From Hyphomicrobiaceae bacterium (GTDB taxonomy: Bacteria > Pseudomonadota > Alphaproteobacteria > Rhizobiales > Hyphomicrobiaceae), in the NCBI GenBank assembly GCA_013141255.1, contig JABFRJ010000386.1, forward strand, positions 1-40,272: 40,272 bases of DNA, given 5' to 3'. Of the stretch, positions 1 to 9,637 are shown piece by piece. Position 1 is the first letter of the stretch; every line of letters begins with the position of its first letter. The position numbers and the translations under genes are program-made. Under the pieces are notes generated by a model, which was not told the DNA's origin, did no database searches, and saw only the letters and a program-made list of their open reading frames with translations.

Positions 1-89
1 TTCGAAGCGCAACACTGCCTAGATACACAACGTCCCATCAACAAAATTCAGTCTAACATCCAACGTCATCAACTAGGATTCAGGCCCAC

Positions 90-1277
90 TCAATCGGTCT
101 CGTCCGCCACCTTCCGAAACGGCAGATACTCAGCCAGCATTTCGCGCTGCTCCGCCATGTGCGCCCGCTCTTCAGACAAATACCGGTCCACAGCTTTGCG
201 GAATCCAACATCGCGAATCCAATGCAACGAATACGTCGGCACCGGACGATACCCCCGCGCGAGTTTGTGGTCCCCTTGTGCGCCAGCCTCAACGCGGTGG
301 AGCTTCCGCTCAATCGCCACATCGATTGCCTGATAGTAGCAAAGTTCAAAGTGTAAAAACGGATGCTGCTCAATCGCACCCCAATAACGCCCATAAAGGC
401 AATCACCACCGATCAAATTGAGTGCCCCGGCTACGGGCTGCCCCTCGCGCTCCGCCACAACAAGCAGGCACGCCGCCCCCATCCGCTCACCCAGCAGCGA
501 GAAAAATTTGCGATTGAGATACGGTCGTCCATACTTTCGGCTGCCCGTATCCATATAGAAGGCATAGAACGCATCCCAGCGGGCTTCCGTGATCTCGGCT
601 CCTTGCAATCGCTTCACCACAAGCCCCGACGACAGCGCCGCCTCCCGCTCCTTGCGAATGGCCTTACGCTTCCGTGACGACAGCGCCGCCAGAAAATCAT
701 CAAACGTCGCGTACCCGTCATTGTCCCAATGGAACTGCTGATCGCTCCGCTGCATCAACCCAACGCCCGCAGCCACACCGCCCAGCGCCTGCCACTCTCG
801 CTCAGTGCAAAACGTCGCATGCAACGAGGATACGCCCAGTTGTGACGCCACTTCCACCGCGCCTTGCGCCAAAAGTCTCCGTCTCTCATCCGCTTCTGCG
901 CCATCGCCTACTAGAAACCGTGGCCCCGGCACCGGTGTAAACGGCACAGCGATTTGCAACTTCGGATAATATTGCCCACCCGCTCGCTGATAGGCGTCTG
1001 CCCATCCATGATCAAAAATGTACTCGCCCTGGCTATGCGTTTTTAAATAGCACGGCGCGACTCCGACAACCTCCCCCGCTGCAGTCTCCAGCAGCAGATG
1101 ATGCGGCCGCCAGCCAGTCCGACCGCCCACGCATCCAGCATCCTCAAGGGCCTGAAAAAAGGCGTGTGCGACAAACGGGTTATGCGTTGCTGCATCGGGG
1201 TTAGCCAGTCGGTCCCATATCTCAGGCGGAACCTCGCCCACCTTCCCAGTCACCCGCACTGTCATCGGTTCCGTCAT
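90..1277 (-). CDS. GNAT/FemAB-like N-acyltransferase (DUF482 / peptidogalycan biosynthesis-like family)
   Basis: ORF 90..1325 trimmed to internal Met (MTEPMTVRVTGKVGEVPPEIWDRL). HNPFVAHAFFQALE, GWRPHHLLLE, PFTPVPGPRFLVG, RKRKAIRKER and HRVEAGAQGDHKLARGY are typical of this family. Confidence 0.85.
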   Translation of the reverse strand: MTEPMTVRVTGKVGEVPPEIWDRLANPDAATHNPFVAHAFFQALEDAGCVGGRTGWRPHHLLLETAAGEVVGVAPCYLKTHSQGEYIFDHGWADAYQRAGGQYYPKLQIAVPFTPVPGPRFLVGDGAEADERRRLLAQGAVEVASQLGVSSLHATFCTEREWQALGGVAAGVGLMQRSDQQFHWDNDGYATFDDFLAALSSRKRKAIRKEREAALSSGLVVKRLQGAEITEARWDAFYAFYMDTGSRKYGRPYLNRKFFSLLGERMGAACLLVVAEREGQPVAGALNLIGGDCLYGRYWGAIEQHPFLHFELCYYQAIDVAIERKLHRVEAGAQGDHKLARGYRPVPTYSLHWIRDVGFRKAVDRYLSEERAHMAEQREMLAEYLPFRKVADETD

Positions 1278-1472
1278 GCAACTCCCAAGCCTGAAAAGGC
1301 CAAAAACCGGCCCGCGCGGTCTCATCGTTTACGATACCCCAGCCCAGTCCATCCTAAAAACCGTGTTTTTGCTGCGGCCCCTCGCAACCCGTCCTCCAAC
1401 TTGCTATCTATGCGCCACAAAGCCTGGTTACCCTACGCAAGGGCAACACGGTCGGATTGCGAAGGAGATGTC

Positions 1473-2315
1473 ATGCGGCTCAATTCTAAGTTCCTGAAAG
1501 CCAGCGGCCTAGCCGCAACCGTGGCGCTTGCCGTTACCATCGCCCCAGCCCTCGCGCCGATTGTCATTGCTCAAGACGGCGGCGTCAAAGTCTCCGGAAA
1601 ATCTATTTTCCGCAAGGTCGTTTCCGCCGAAACCATCGAGCAGCAGGCAGGCCTCCAATACGAGCAAATGACGCGCCAAGCCTTCCAAAAGCGCGCCCTC
1701 CTCGACGCCAACCATCCCCAAGTCATCCGCTTGCGCAAAATCGCGCGCGATCTTCTCCCCCATGCCAACCGCTTCAACGAACGCGCAAAAGATTGGAAGT
1801 GGGAAGTCAATCTGCTCAACAGCCCGCAGATCAACGCCTTCTGCATGCCCGGCGGAAAAATCGCCTTCTTCGCCGGCATCCTCGAAAAGTTACAATTGAC
1901 CGACGATGAAGTCGCCATGGTTATGGGCCACGAAATTGGTCACGCCCTATGGGAGCACGCCCGCGAACGCGCAGGCAAAGGCATGGCGTTGAACGCCGGC
2001 CGCGTACTTGCAGGCCTCGTCTTCGGCCAACTCGGCGACCTCGTCGGCGCTGGCGCCGGCAGCTTGGCCAACCTAAAATTCTCCCGTAACGACGAAACGG
2101 AGGCCGACTTGATCGGTATGGAACTCGCGGCTCGCGCCGGTTACGATCCGCGCTCCGGCATCACGCTGTGGGAAAAGATGAGCAAAGCCAACAAAGGTGC
2201 GCCCCCCCAATGGCTCTCGACCCACCCGTCAGGCGCAACCCGCATCGACACAATCCAAAAGCACTTACCGGAAGTGATGCCATTATTCGAGAAAGCCAAA
2301 ACAACGCGCGGCTAA
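1473..2315 (+). CDS. M48 family metalloprotease with signal peptide
   Basis: In-frame ATG at 1473 preceded by GAAGGAG SD; N-terminal hydrophobic signal; HEIGHALWEHARER zinc motif (HExxH) and downstream NDETEADLIGMELAARAGYD. Confidence 0.9.
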   Translation: MRLNSKFLKASGLAATVALAVTIAPALAPIVIAQDGGVKVSGKSIFRKVVSAETIEQQAGLQYEQMTRQAFQKRALLDANHPQVIRLRKIARDLLPHANRFNERAKDWKWEVNLLNSPQINAFCMPGGKIAFFAGILEKLQLTDDEVAMVMGHEIGHALWEHARERAGKGMALNAGRVLAGLVFGQLGDLVGAGAGSLANLKFSRNDETEADLIGMELAARAGYDPRSGITLWEKMSKANKGAPPQWLSTHPSGATRIDTIQKHLPEVMPLFEKAKTTRG

Positions 2316-2361
2316 TTGCCGAACCACCGCGTCTGATCAATCAATAATAAGAATACGCCCC

Positions 2362-3213
2362 ATGTCATGGACCGTCTCCGCCTTCTATAAATTCGCGTCA
2401 CTCGACAATTTACCCGAACGACGCGAGCGCTTGGTCGAGCGCGGCAACGCCCTCGGCATCGTCGGTACAATCTTGCTTGCTCAAGAAGGCATCAACAGCA
2501 CCATCGCCGGCAGTCACAACGCCATGGCCGCCATGCTCGCCGAAATCCGCTCCGAGCCCGCACTCGCCAATCTCGTCGTCAAATCCTCAACCGCCGAGCA
2601 TCAACCTTTCGCCCACTTCAAAATCAAAATCAAATCCGAGATCGTCACCTTCGGCGTCCCCGAAGCCGATCCAAACAAAAACGCAGGTGTCTACGTTGCG
2701 CCCGAAGATTGGAATGCACTCATCTCAGATCCCGATGTGATCGTTGTCGACACCCGCAACGACTACGAATTCGCACTTGGAACCTTTGCGCGCGCTGAAA
2801 ACCCCCACACCCGCTCCTTCCGCCAGTTCCCAGCCTACGTCGACGCCAGCCTCGATCCCGCCCGCCATCGCAAGGTTGCCATGTTCTGCACCGGCGGCAT
2901 TCGCTGTGAAAAGGCCACGGCGTTCATGCGCCAACGCGGCTTTGATGAAGTGTATCACCTCGACGGAGGCATTCTGAACTACCTCGAGCGCGTCCCCCAA
3001 GACCAATCACTTTGGCAGGGCGAATGTTTCGTTTTCGACGAGCGCGTCAGCGTCGATCATAAACTCCAACCCGGCTCTTATTCGCTCTGCCGGTCATGCG
3101 GCAGTCCGGTACCCACTGCCCCCACAATCACAGACGCTGTCGAGCCCGTTTGTCCCGTCTGCCAAAACAACCCCAATACGCCGAGCCACAACAGTTGGCA
3201 TAACAAACTCTAA
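2362..3213 (+). CDS. trhO: Rhodanese-like tRNA uridine hydroxylase TrhO (YceA family)
   Basis: Family-typical N-terminus (YKFASL...LLAQEGINSTIAG), rhodanese active-site loop CTGGIRCEKA, C-terminal Cys-rich CRSCG...CPVC. Confidence 0.9.
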   Translation: MSWTVSAFYKFASLDNLPERRERLVERGNALGIVGTILLAQEGINSTIAGSHNAMAAMLAEIRSEPALANLVVKSSTAEHQPFAHFKIKIKSEIVTFGVPEADPNKNAGVYVAPEDWNALISDPDVIVVDTRNDYEFALGTFARAENPHTRSFRQFPAYVDASLDPARHRKVAMFCTGGIRCEKATAFMRQRGFDEVYHLDGGILNYLERVPQDQSLWQGECFVFDERVSVDHKLQPGSYSLCRSCGSPVPTAPTITDAVEPVCPVCQNNPNTPSHNSWHNKL

Positions 3214-3220
3214 ATGCGCC

Positions 3221-4726
3221 TTAGCTTTGATCTTGCGCAATAACCTCGCGCTTTTTGGACAGCGATGGCATCAGCACCGCAATCAAGATCATTGCCGCCA
3301 GCACAAGACACGTCGCTGAAATCGGCCGCGTCACAAACACGCTGAATTCGCCTTGGCTCAAGATGAGTGACTTCCTGAGATTGTTCTCCAGCATCGGGCC
3401 CAACACGAACGCCAACACCATCGGGGCCGGCTCATACCCAAACTTCCGACACAAATATCCAAACACTCCGAAGCCGATCATCACCAAAATATCGAACACC
3501 GAATTGCCCGACGCGAACACGCCGACGATGCAGAACATCACAATCAACGGAAACAGAATGTTATACGGCACTCGCAGCACTTGAACCCACAATCCAACCA
3601 ACGGCATATTGAGAATAAGCAGCATCACATTGCCAATGTACATACTCGCAACAATGCCCCAGAAAACGCCTGGGCTTGTCGTCATCATCAACGGCCCCGG
3701 CTGCAATCCATGCACAATGAACGCGCCCAAAAGCAACGCCATCACCACATTGGGTGGAATGCCAAGCGTCATCAGCGGAATAAAAGCGCCACCCGCCGCC
3801 GCGTTATTCGCGGCTTCGGGCCCAGCTACGCCCTCAATTGCACCTTTGCCAAATTCCTCTGGATACTTCGAAAATTTCCGCTCAATCGCATAGGACGCAA
3901 ACGATGAAATGACCGCCCCGCCGCCCGGCAGAATGCCCAGAAAAAAACCGAGGATCGTTCCCCGCACAATCGCCCATCGACTCCTCACCCAATCCTGCGA
4001 CGACGGCCACAAACTCCCAATCCGTGACGCAATAATATCGCGCTCCACCTGTTTCTCTAAGTTTGCCAGAATTTCAGCAATGCCAAAAAGCCCCATCACC
4101 ACAGGCACAAGTCCAATCCCATCAAGCAATTCCAATCGATCAAACGCCAGACGCGGCGTGCCCGTGATCCCATCAATCCCAATAAGCCCCAGCACCACGC
4201 CGATGCAGGCCATAATCATGGCCTTCGCCATCGACCCCTGCGTCAGAAAGCTGAGCACCGTGAGCCCGAGCACCATTAGGCTGAAATACTCAGGTGGCCC
4301 AAATGCAACTGCCACCCGCGCCAGAGACGGCGCCACCAGCATCAGCAAAATGATCGACATCGTTCCAGCAGCAAACGACGATAGCGCAGCCATCCCAAGT
4401 GCGGGGCCCGCTCGCCCACGCTTCGCCATTTCATGCCCGTCGAGACAGGTCACCACACTCGCCGCTTCGCCCGGAATATTGACCAGGATCGACGTGGTCG
4501 ACCCGCCATACATCGACCCGTAATAAATCCCAGACATCATAATGATGCCCGCTTCCGGCGTGCCCGATAAGGTCACCGGCAACAGCAGCGCCATCGCGGA
4601 AACCGGTCCAATGCCCGGTAGCACACCAACCAACGTCCCAATAAACACACCAAAAAAACAAGCCAGCAGATTAGTCGGCTGCAACGCCACCGAAAATCCA
4701 AAACCCAGGCTTGAAAGAACATCCAT
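3221..4726 (-). CDS. tctA: Tripartite tricarboxylate transporter large permease TctA
   Basis: 501 aa, multi-TM; GxxxGxLPGIGP, GGSTTSILVNIPGE and the second GFFLGILPGGGA repeat are typical of TctA. Confidence 0.93.
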   Translation of the reverse strand: MDVLSSLGFGFSVALQPTNLLACFFGVFIGTLVGVLPGIGPVSAMALLLPVTLSGTPEAGIIMMSGIYYGSMYGGSTTSILVNIPGEAASVVTCLDGHEMAKRGRAGPALGMAALSSFAAGTMSIILLMLVAPSLARVAVAFGPPEYFSLMVLGLTVLSFLTQGSMAKAMIMACIGVVLGLIGIDGITGTPRLAFDRLELLDGIGLVPVVMGLFGIAEILANLEKQVERDIIASRIGSLWPSSQDWVRSRWAIVRGTILGFFLGILPGGGAVISSFASYAIERKFSKYPEEFGKGAIEGVAGPEAANNAAAGGAFIPLMTLGIPPNVVMALLLGAFIVHGLQPGPLMMTTSPGVFWGIVASMYIGNVMLLILNMPLVGLWVQVLRVPYNILFPLIVMFCIVGVFASGNSVFDILVMIGFGVFGYLCRKFGYEPAPMVLAFVLGPMLENNLRKSLILSQGEFSVFVTRPISATCLVLAAMILIAVLMPSLSKKREVIAQDQS

Positions 4727-4735
4727 CGTGCGACC

Positions 4736-5203
4736 TCAGCCCGTCATCAACGAAAGGAAACCAGCAGGCATCTGGATCTTGAGCCACTTTGTCATTGCGA
4801 ACCAGATAATAAGCGGCGCACTGACCGCAATCGTCACAGCCAACCAGGGTCGCACACGATCCACCGCCAGCATCAACACCAGCAAAAGCACGATCGTCGA
4901 TACGACAAATCCAACCCATTCAAACACAGCGCCATATCCAATGAGGAGCGCAACAACTGCCAACACACGCCCCCAGCGCGCATCATCCCAGAGCCGCGCC
5001 AAGATCGGCCCATGCTGCCCGCGCGCCGCGCTCACAATCACCGACACCGAAAACAAAACCAAAAGAACGCCAATCCAAAACACTGCAAACCCAGAACCCG
5101 GATCACTAAGCTTACCGAGCCCCAAAAGCTTACCCTGCCAAACGATGAACAACGCCACTATCAACCAAAACACGCCGCTCCAGAAATCGGCTTTCCGCAA
5201 CAT
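4736..5203 (-). CDS. tctB: Tripartite tricarboxylate transporter TctB family protein
   Basis: 155 aa, about 4 TM helices, between tctC and tctA on the same strand; RKADFWSGVFWL start and DPGSGFAVFWIG motif. Confidence 0.85.
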   Translation of the reverse strand: MLRKADFWSGVFWLIVALFIVWQGKLLGLGKLSDPGSGFAVFWIGVLLVLFSVSVIVSAARGQHGPILARLWDDARWGRVLAVVALLIGYGAVFEWVGFVVSTIVLLLVLMLAVDRVRPWLAVTIAVSAPLIIWFAMTKWLKIQMPAGFLSLMTG

Positions 5204-5231
5204 CTAAGCCCCCACTAAGCGCATGAAACGC

Positions 5232-5261
5232 CATCGCCGCCAGTTTGAGCTGGCGGCGATG
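5232..5261 (-). promoter_or_regulatory. Intercistronic hairpin between tctC and tctB
   Basis: Perfect 12-bp inverted repeat CATCGCCGCCAG-TTTGAG-CTGGCGGCGATG, without a strong T-tract. Confidence 0.75.
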
Positions 5262-5290
5262 CAATCACCAAGTTGCAATTGGAAACACCA

Positions 5291-6262
5291 TCACTCTTTT
5301 TTCGCCAAACCGAGATCGGTAATAGCTTTGCCTTCGTCGCGAACCATATCAACCACAACTTTCTGATACTCGGCAGTATCGAGATAGCGTGGGAACATGT
5401 CGTACTTCTTGAGTGTCGCAATCACACCGGGATCTTCCAACGCTTTCTTAAATGCAGCCGACAACACTTTCACAATCGCCGGATCCATACCCTTGGGACC
5501 AGCAACACCAAACGGGCTATCAAACACAAACGGATACCCAAGCTCTTTCAACGTCGGCGCATCTTTCCACGTCGTGCTCCGCTCTGCCGTCCAAATAGCA
5601 AGCAACCGCAACTGCCCAGCATCGACAAGTGGTTTCCACCCCGATGAATCCGCTTGCAGCATCGTATGACCACCAAGCACTGCCGCATTGGTCTCCGCAC
5701 CACCCTTGAACGGAACCTGCGTCAGCTTGATGCCTTCTTTGGCTGCAATCATTTCCATGCCGATATGCAGAGATGTTCCCGCACCTGGCGTCCCATAAGT
5801 CAGCTTGCCCGGGTTTTCTTTGGCAAACTTCACAGCATCCGCCCAAGTCTTGAAAGGCCCATCCGACTTTGTTGTAATCCCGAACGTATAGCCCGTGAGC
5901 TGCGCAATATACGTAAAGTCTTTGAGCGTATCGAAAGACGTTTTCTGCATGAACGGAATACGCATAACGCTGATCGGAATTTGCGTCAGCAGATAGCCAT
6001 CAGGCTTCCCCGTCGCAGCCATCGTAGCAGGCCCCAACGTACCAGATGCACCAGGCTTATTGTCGATCACAACCGGTTGCCCGAGCGTCTTAGACGCTGC
6101 ATCCGCAATCGCCCGCATTGTAATGTCACTAGACCCACCCGCAGGCCAGGGCACAATCAGCGTAATCGGTTTTGTCGGATAGGTCTGAGCAAGAGCGGCA
6201 AAAGGTGCCGCCAAAGACGCCACCACGCCGGCGGCCAAAGCAAGTGCTAAGCGTCGTTTCAA
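5291..6262 (-). CDS. tctC: Tripartite tricarboxylate transporter substrate-binding protein (TctC/Bug family)
   Basis: Signal peptide then YPTKPITLIVPWPAGGSSDITMRAIA...LGQPVVIDNKPGASGTLG, the classical Bug/TctC signature. Confidence 0.93.
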   Translation of the reverse strand: MKRRLALALAAGVVASLAAPFAALAQTYPTKPITLIVPWPAGGSSDITMRAIADAASKTLGQPVVIDNKPGASGTLGPATMAATGKPDGYLLTQIPISVMRIPFMQKTSFDTLKDFTYIAQLTGYTFGITTKSDGPFKTWADAVKFAKENPGKLTYGTPGAGTSLHIGMEMIAAKEGIKLTQVPFKGGAETNAAVLGGHTMLQADSSGWKPLVDAGQLRLLAIWTAERSTTWKDAPTLKELGYPFVFDSPFGVAGPKGMDPAIVKVLSAAFKKALEDPGVIATLKKYDMFPRYLDTAEYQKVVVDMVRDEGKAITDLGLAKKE

Positions 6263-6374
6263 AGTATCCTCCTGGGACCAGACGGGCTTGCTGCCCGCTC
6301 ATTGATTGCCCCAAGAGTGACGTGCTCTGCCCCTATTGTCCAGTCAGCACGCAACGCCGTCACACACTATAACC

Positions 6375-6884
6375 TTAACCTCGCGTCTCCTTCGAGATCG
6401 GCTCGGCGTATTTAAGATCGAGATCCCATGGAAAATAAATCCACGTATCTTGGCTAACCTCTGTCACGAATGTATCGACCAACGGCACACCCTGCGGCTT
6501 TGCATAGACCGTTGCAAAATGCGCGTTCGGCAACATCTCGCGCACAACTTTGGCGGTCTTCCCCGTATCCGTCAGATCATCAACGACAAGCACGCCTTTT
6601 CCCTTGCCGTCCCCGATCGCCATGATGCGCGGCGCAATATCTTTAATAACTCTAAGCTCACCCTGACTGTCATAGTCGTGATAGCTCGCCACCCCGACAG
6701 TCTCAATCAATCGCGTGCCAAGTTCGCGCGCCACAATCGCCGCGGGCACCAGTCCGCCTCGCGTGATACAAACAATCGCCTCAAACGGTCCCTTCTCGGC
6801 CAATCGCCACGCCATCGCCCGCGCATCCCGATGAAACTGATCCCACGAGACTGGGAATGCTTTAGGTGATGACGGCTGCGCCAT
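6375..6884 (-). CDS. gpt: Xanthine phosphoribosyltransferase (Gpt-like)
   Basis: ORF 6375..6950 trimmed to [28 protein letters not shown]; PRTase PRPP loop [22 protein letters not shown] near the C-terminus. Confidence 0.88.
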   Translation of the reverse strand: MAQPSSPKAFPVSWDQFHRDARAMAWRLAEKGPFEAIVCITRGGLVPAAIVARELGTRLIETVGVASYHDYDSQGELRVIKDIAPRIMAIGDGKGKGVLVVDDLTDTGKTAKVVREMLPNAHFATVYAKPQGVPLVDTFVTEVSQDTWIYFPWDLDLKYAEPISKETRG

Positions 6885-6963
6885 GGTGTTACCTCGATTG
6901 AAAAACTCGCTGTCTCTTAACCCAACAATAGAGCACTCTGCAAACGACACCCGCCCACCAACT

Positions 6964-6994
6964 AAAAAGGCAGCGCCAATTCACGGGCGCTGCC
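6964..6994 (-). terminator. Rho-independent terminator of the TRAP SBP gene
   Basis: GGCAGCGCC-N8-GGCGCTGCC stem, followed on the minus strand by a T-tract (AAAAA on plus), just downstream of the CDS end at 7020. Confidence 0.8.
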
Positions 6995-7019
6995 TCAATC
7001 ATTTAGAACTCAAAGCGCC

Positions 7020-8144
7020 TTAACCCTTGACGCGGCGACCATAGATATAATTTTCATACGTATTATCGCCGACACGATAATACAGCTCATTCTCATCAAT
7101 GTGCTTCTTCCATGCTGGATAAATTTTGGCCCACGCCGGGCTCTTCGTACCCATCTCATCAAACGTCTTGAACGCCGCATCATAGCTGGCATCCATGATC
7201 TCTTTACTGAAGTAACGCAGCTGCGTCCCCGCAGCAATAAGCGACCGCAATCCTCCCGAGTTCAGCACATCGCTTTTAGCGTTGTGCGTCGTACAGGTCG
7301 CAATACACGCCGCTTCCAGTACTGCCTTGTAGTTCTTCGGCAGCTCATCCCATTTCTTCTTGTTGACGTGCAACCAGATGGTCGCCTGCGGTTCCCACCA
7401 ACCCGGCGCATAGTAGAATGGCGCGACTTTATGGAAGCCAAATTTGAAATCGTCGTAGGGCGCAGCCCACTCCGCCGCGTCAATCGTGCCGCGTTCAAGC
7501 GACGAATAAATATCACCCGGGCTGATTTGTTGCGGAATAACGCCGAGCTTCGACATCACCAAGCCACCAAGGCCCGGTATGCGCATCTTCAAACCTTTGA
7601 GGTCCTCAAGTGTTTTAATCTCTTTACGATAGAACCCGCCCATCTGCATGGTCGAGTTGCCGCAAGGAATCGCATGCGTACCCTTTGATTCATAGAATTC
7701 ATTCAGCAGTTCCATGCCACCATTCTTGAACAACCAAGCATAGTGTCCACGCAGCGTCGGACCAAATGGCAGTGTCGATCCAAACGCATAGGCAGGATCT
7801 TTACCGAATGAATAATAGGAGAGCGTGAAGCCGCACTCAACCGTGCCTTCCTCGGCAGCGTTTAAAACCGCAGGACCACCAGGTACAATTTCGCCCGCGC
7901 CAAACTGCTGAATCTGAAATTTTCCGTCCGTCAAATCAGAGACGCGGCGCACAATATCATTAGCCGAATCCATGACGCTTTCGACGGTCTTCGGCACGAA
8001 CATCGGCATGCGCCACTTAACTTCCGGATTACCCTGAGCAATAGCAGGCGCTGCAAGCGCCGAACCCGCTGCTGCCAGACCAGCGCCTTTGATCAATCGC
8101 CGACGCGAAACAGCGCCAGATGTCGTTTCCGATTTAGAAGTCAT
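7020..8144 (-). CDS. TRAP transporter substrate-binding protein (DctP family), Tat-type signal
   Basis: Trimmed to MTSKSETTSGAVSRRRLIKGAGLAAAGSALAAPAIAQ (SRRRLIKG twin-arginine) with GGGAG SD upstream; VKWRMPMFVPKT..., LEDLKGLKMRIPGLGGLVMSKLG, GTIDAAEW. Confidence 0.9.
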   Translation of the reverse strand: MTSKSETTSGAVSRRRLIKGAGLAAAGSALAAPAIAQGNPEVKWRMPMFVPKTVESVMDSANDIVRRVSDLTDGKFQIQQFGAGEIVPGGPAVLNAAEEGTVECGFTLSYYSFGKDPAYAFGSTLPFGPTLRGHYAWLFKNGGMELLNEFYESKGTHAIPCGNSTMQMGGFYRKEIKTLEDLKGLKMRIPGLGGLVMSKLGVIPQQISPGDIYSSLERGTIDAAEWAAPYDDFKFGFHKVAPFYYAPGWWEPQATIWLHVNKKKWDELPKNYKAVLEAACIATCTTHNAKSDVLNSGGLRSLIAAGTQLRYFSKEIMDASYDAAFKTFDEMGTKSPAWAKIYPAWKKHIDENELYYRVGDNTYENYIYGRRVKG

Positions 8145-8459
8145 GCGTCTCTCCCTTGAATGACCGTTCTTGCCACGCCCGATGGGCAGAACCAACCCGA
8201 TACGGAACATGCCTCGAAGCCAGACCGGCAAACGCTTCTTGCGGCGCTTCAACCAACCCAACAACCGTTATGGACTATAACAATACCGTCCCGCCAATCG
8301 TCAAGACGAATTCACGCCAAGAATGCCCCTGCGCCCGTCGCCTGTCACGCACCCGCACACACGCGCATCTGCCACCACTCTCGACTTTCATTCGAAAAAC
8401 CGCAATCTGCGTCGAAGAAAACAATCACCCCACCAACACCCCCAGCATCAGCGAGCATC

Positions 8460-9569
8460 ATGAGCACCAACTTCAGCCCACTCTTTAAGCCTTGGCAACA
8501 CGGCAACCTCACACTTAAGTCACGCATTGTTATGGCGCCCATGACTCGGTCCAAATCACCCGGCGGCGTCCCGGGCCCTGATGTGGCCACCTACTACCGT
8601 CGCCGCGCTGAGAACGCCGTCGGCCTAATCATCACCGAAGGCACAGCTGTCCCTCATGCCGCCGCCGCTAACGATCCCGACGTCCCACATTTTTATGGCG
8701 AAGCCGCTCTCGCAGGCTGGAAACGTGTCGCCCAAGAAGTCCACGCAGCTGGTGGGAAAATCATGCCCCAACTTTGGCATGTGGGTGCCGTCCGCCGCGC
8801 GGGCCAACATCCAAACCCAGACGCCAAACCCGTTTCAGCCTCCGGTCTCTTTCGTCCCGGCAAGCAAGTCACCGATCCCATGACCGACAGCGAAATCGCC
8901 GACGTCATCTCAGCCTTCGCAACTGCAGCCGCAAGCGCCCACCGCATTGGCTTCGACGGCATTGAAATCCATGGCGCCCACGGCTACCTGATCGATCAAT
9001 TCTTCTGGGACGGCACCAACATCCGCACCGACGCCTGGGGTGGCGATGCCATCAGGCGCATGCATTTTGCAGCAGAAATCGTCAAAGCCTGCCGCCGTGC
9101 GACTAGCGATAGCTTCCCCATCGCACTCCGTTTCTCCCAATGGAAACAACAACAGTACGAAGCCAAACTCGCCACTACCCCTGCCGAACTGAGCACCATT
9201 CTCGCCCCTCTAACCGACGCCGGCGTTGACATTTTCCACGCCTCCAACCGCCGCTTCTGGGAACCTGAATTCGACGGCAGTACCATGAACCTTGCAGGCT
9301 GGACCAAAAAGATTACGGGGAAACCCGTCATTACAGTCGGATCCATTGGCCTCGACACCGACTTCCTGCAAACCTTCGGCGCCAAAAGCGCAGGCGTTGA
9401 ATCCGTGCACCTTGATCGCCTCATGACCATGATCAACGACGACGAAGTCGACCTCGCCGGCGTCGGCCGTATGCTAATCGCCGATCCCGAATGGGCTACC
9501 AAACTCCGCGACGGCCGCATGTCAGAATTCAAACCCTACAGTCGCGATAGCCTCGCGCACCTCGCGTGA
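8460..9569 (+). CDS. NADH:flavin oxidoreductase / old yellow enzyme family (alkene reductase-like)
   Basis: Long ORF 8160..9569 trimmed to MSTNFSPLFKPWQHGNLTLKSRIVMAPMTRSKSPGG; GFDGIEIHGAHGYLIDQFFWDGTNIRTDAWGG and VGVGRMLIADPEW-type C-terminus. Confidence 0.9.
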   Translation: MSTNFSPLFKPWQHGNLTLKSRIVMAPMTRSKSPGGVPGPDVATYYRRRAENAVGLIITEGTAVPHAAAANDPDVPHFYGEAALAGWKRVAQEVHAAGGKIMPQLWHVGAVRRAGQHPNPDAKPVSASGLFRPGKQVTDPMTDSEIADVISAFATAAASAHRIGFDGIEIHGAHGYLIDQFFWDGTNIRTDAWGGDAIRRMHFAAEIVKACRRATSDSFPIALRFSQWKQQQYEAKLATTPAELSTILAPLTDAGVDIFHASNRRFWEPEFDGSTMNLAGWTKKITGKPVITVGSIGLDTDFLQTFGAKSAGVESVHLDRLMTMINDDEVDLAGVGRMLIADPEWATKLRDGRMSEFKPYSRDSLAHLA

Positions 9570-9637
9570 GTTTGGCATCCCTACTCGCATCAAAGACGTA
9601 AAAGATTGCGCCCCCAAAGCCATCGAGGACATTTCTC

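Noticed and set aside
1098-1472. N-terminal extension of the M48 protease ORF
   Set aside because: Overlaps the divergent acyltransferase gene; a proper SD plus ATG at 1473 starts a signal peptide.
5654-6250. 198-aa plus-strand ORF antisense to tctC, plus similar ones at 3909..4523 and 7101..7688
   Set aside because: Shadow ORFs over well-supported genes; no domain-like pattern or RBS.
8160-8459. 100-aa N-terminal extension of the OYE-family ORF
   Set aside because: Low-complexity, unlike OYE proteins; the canonical start is MSTNFSPLFKPW at 8460.
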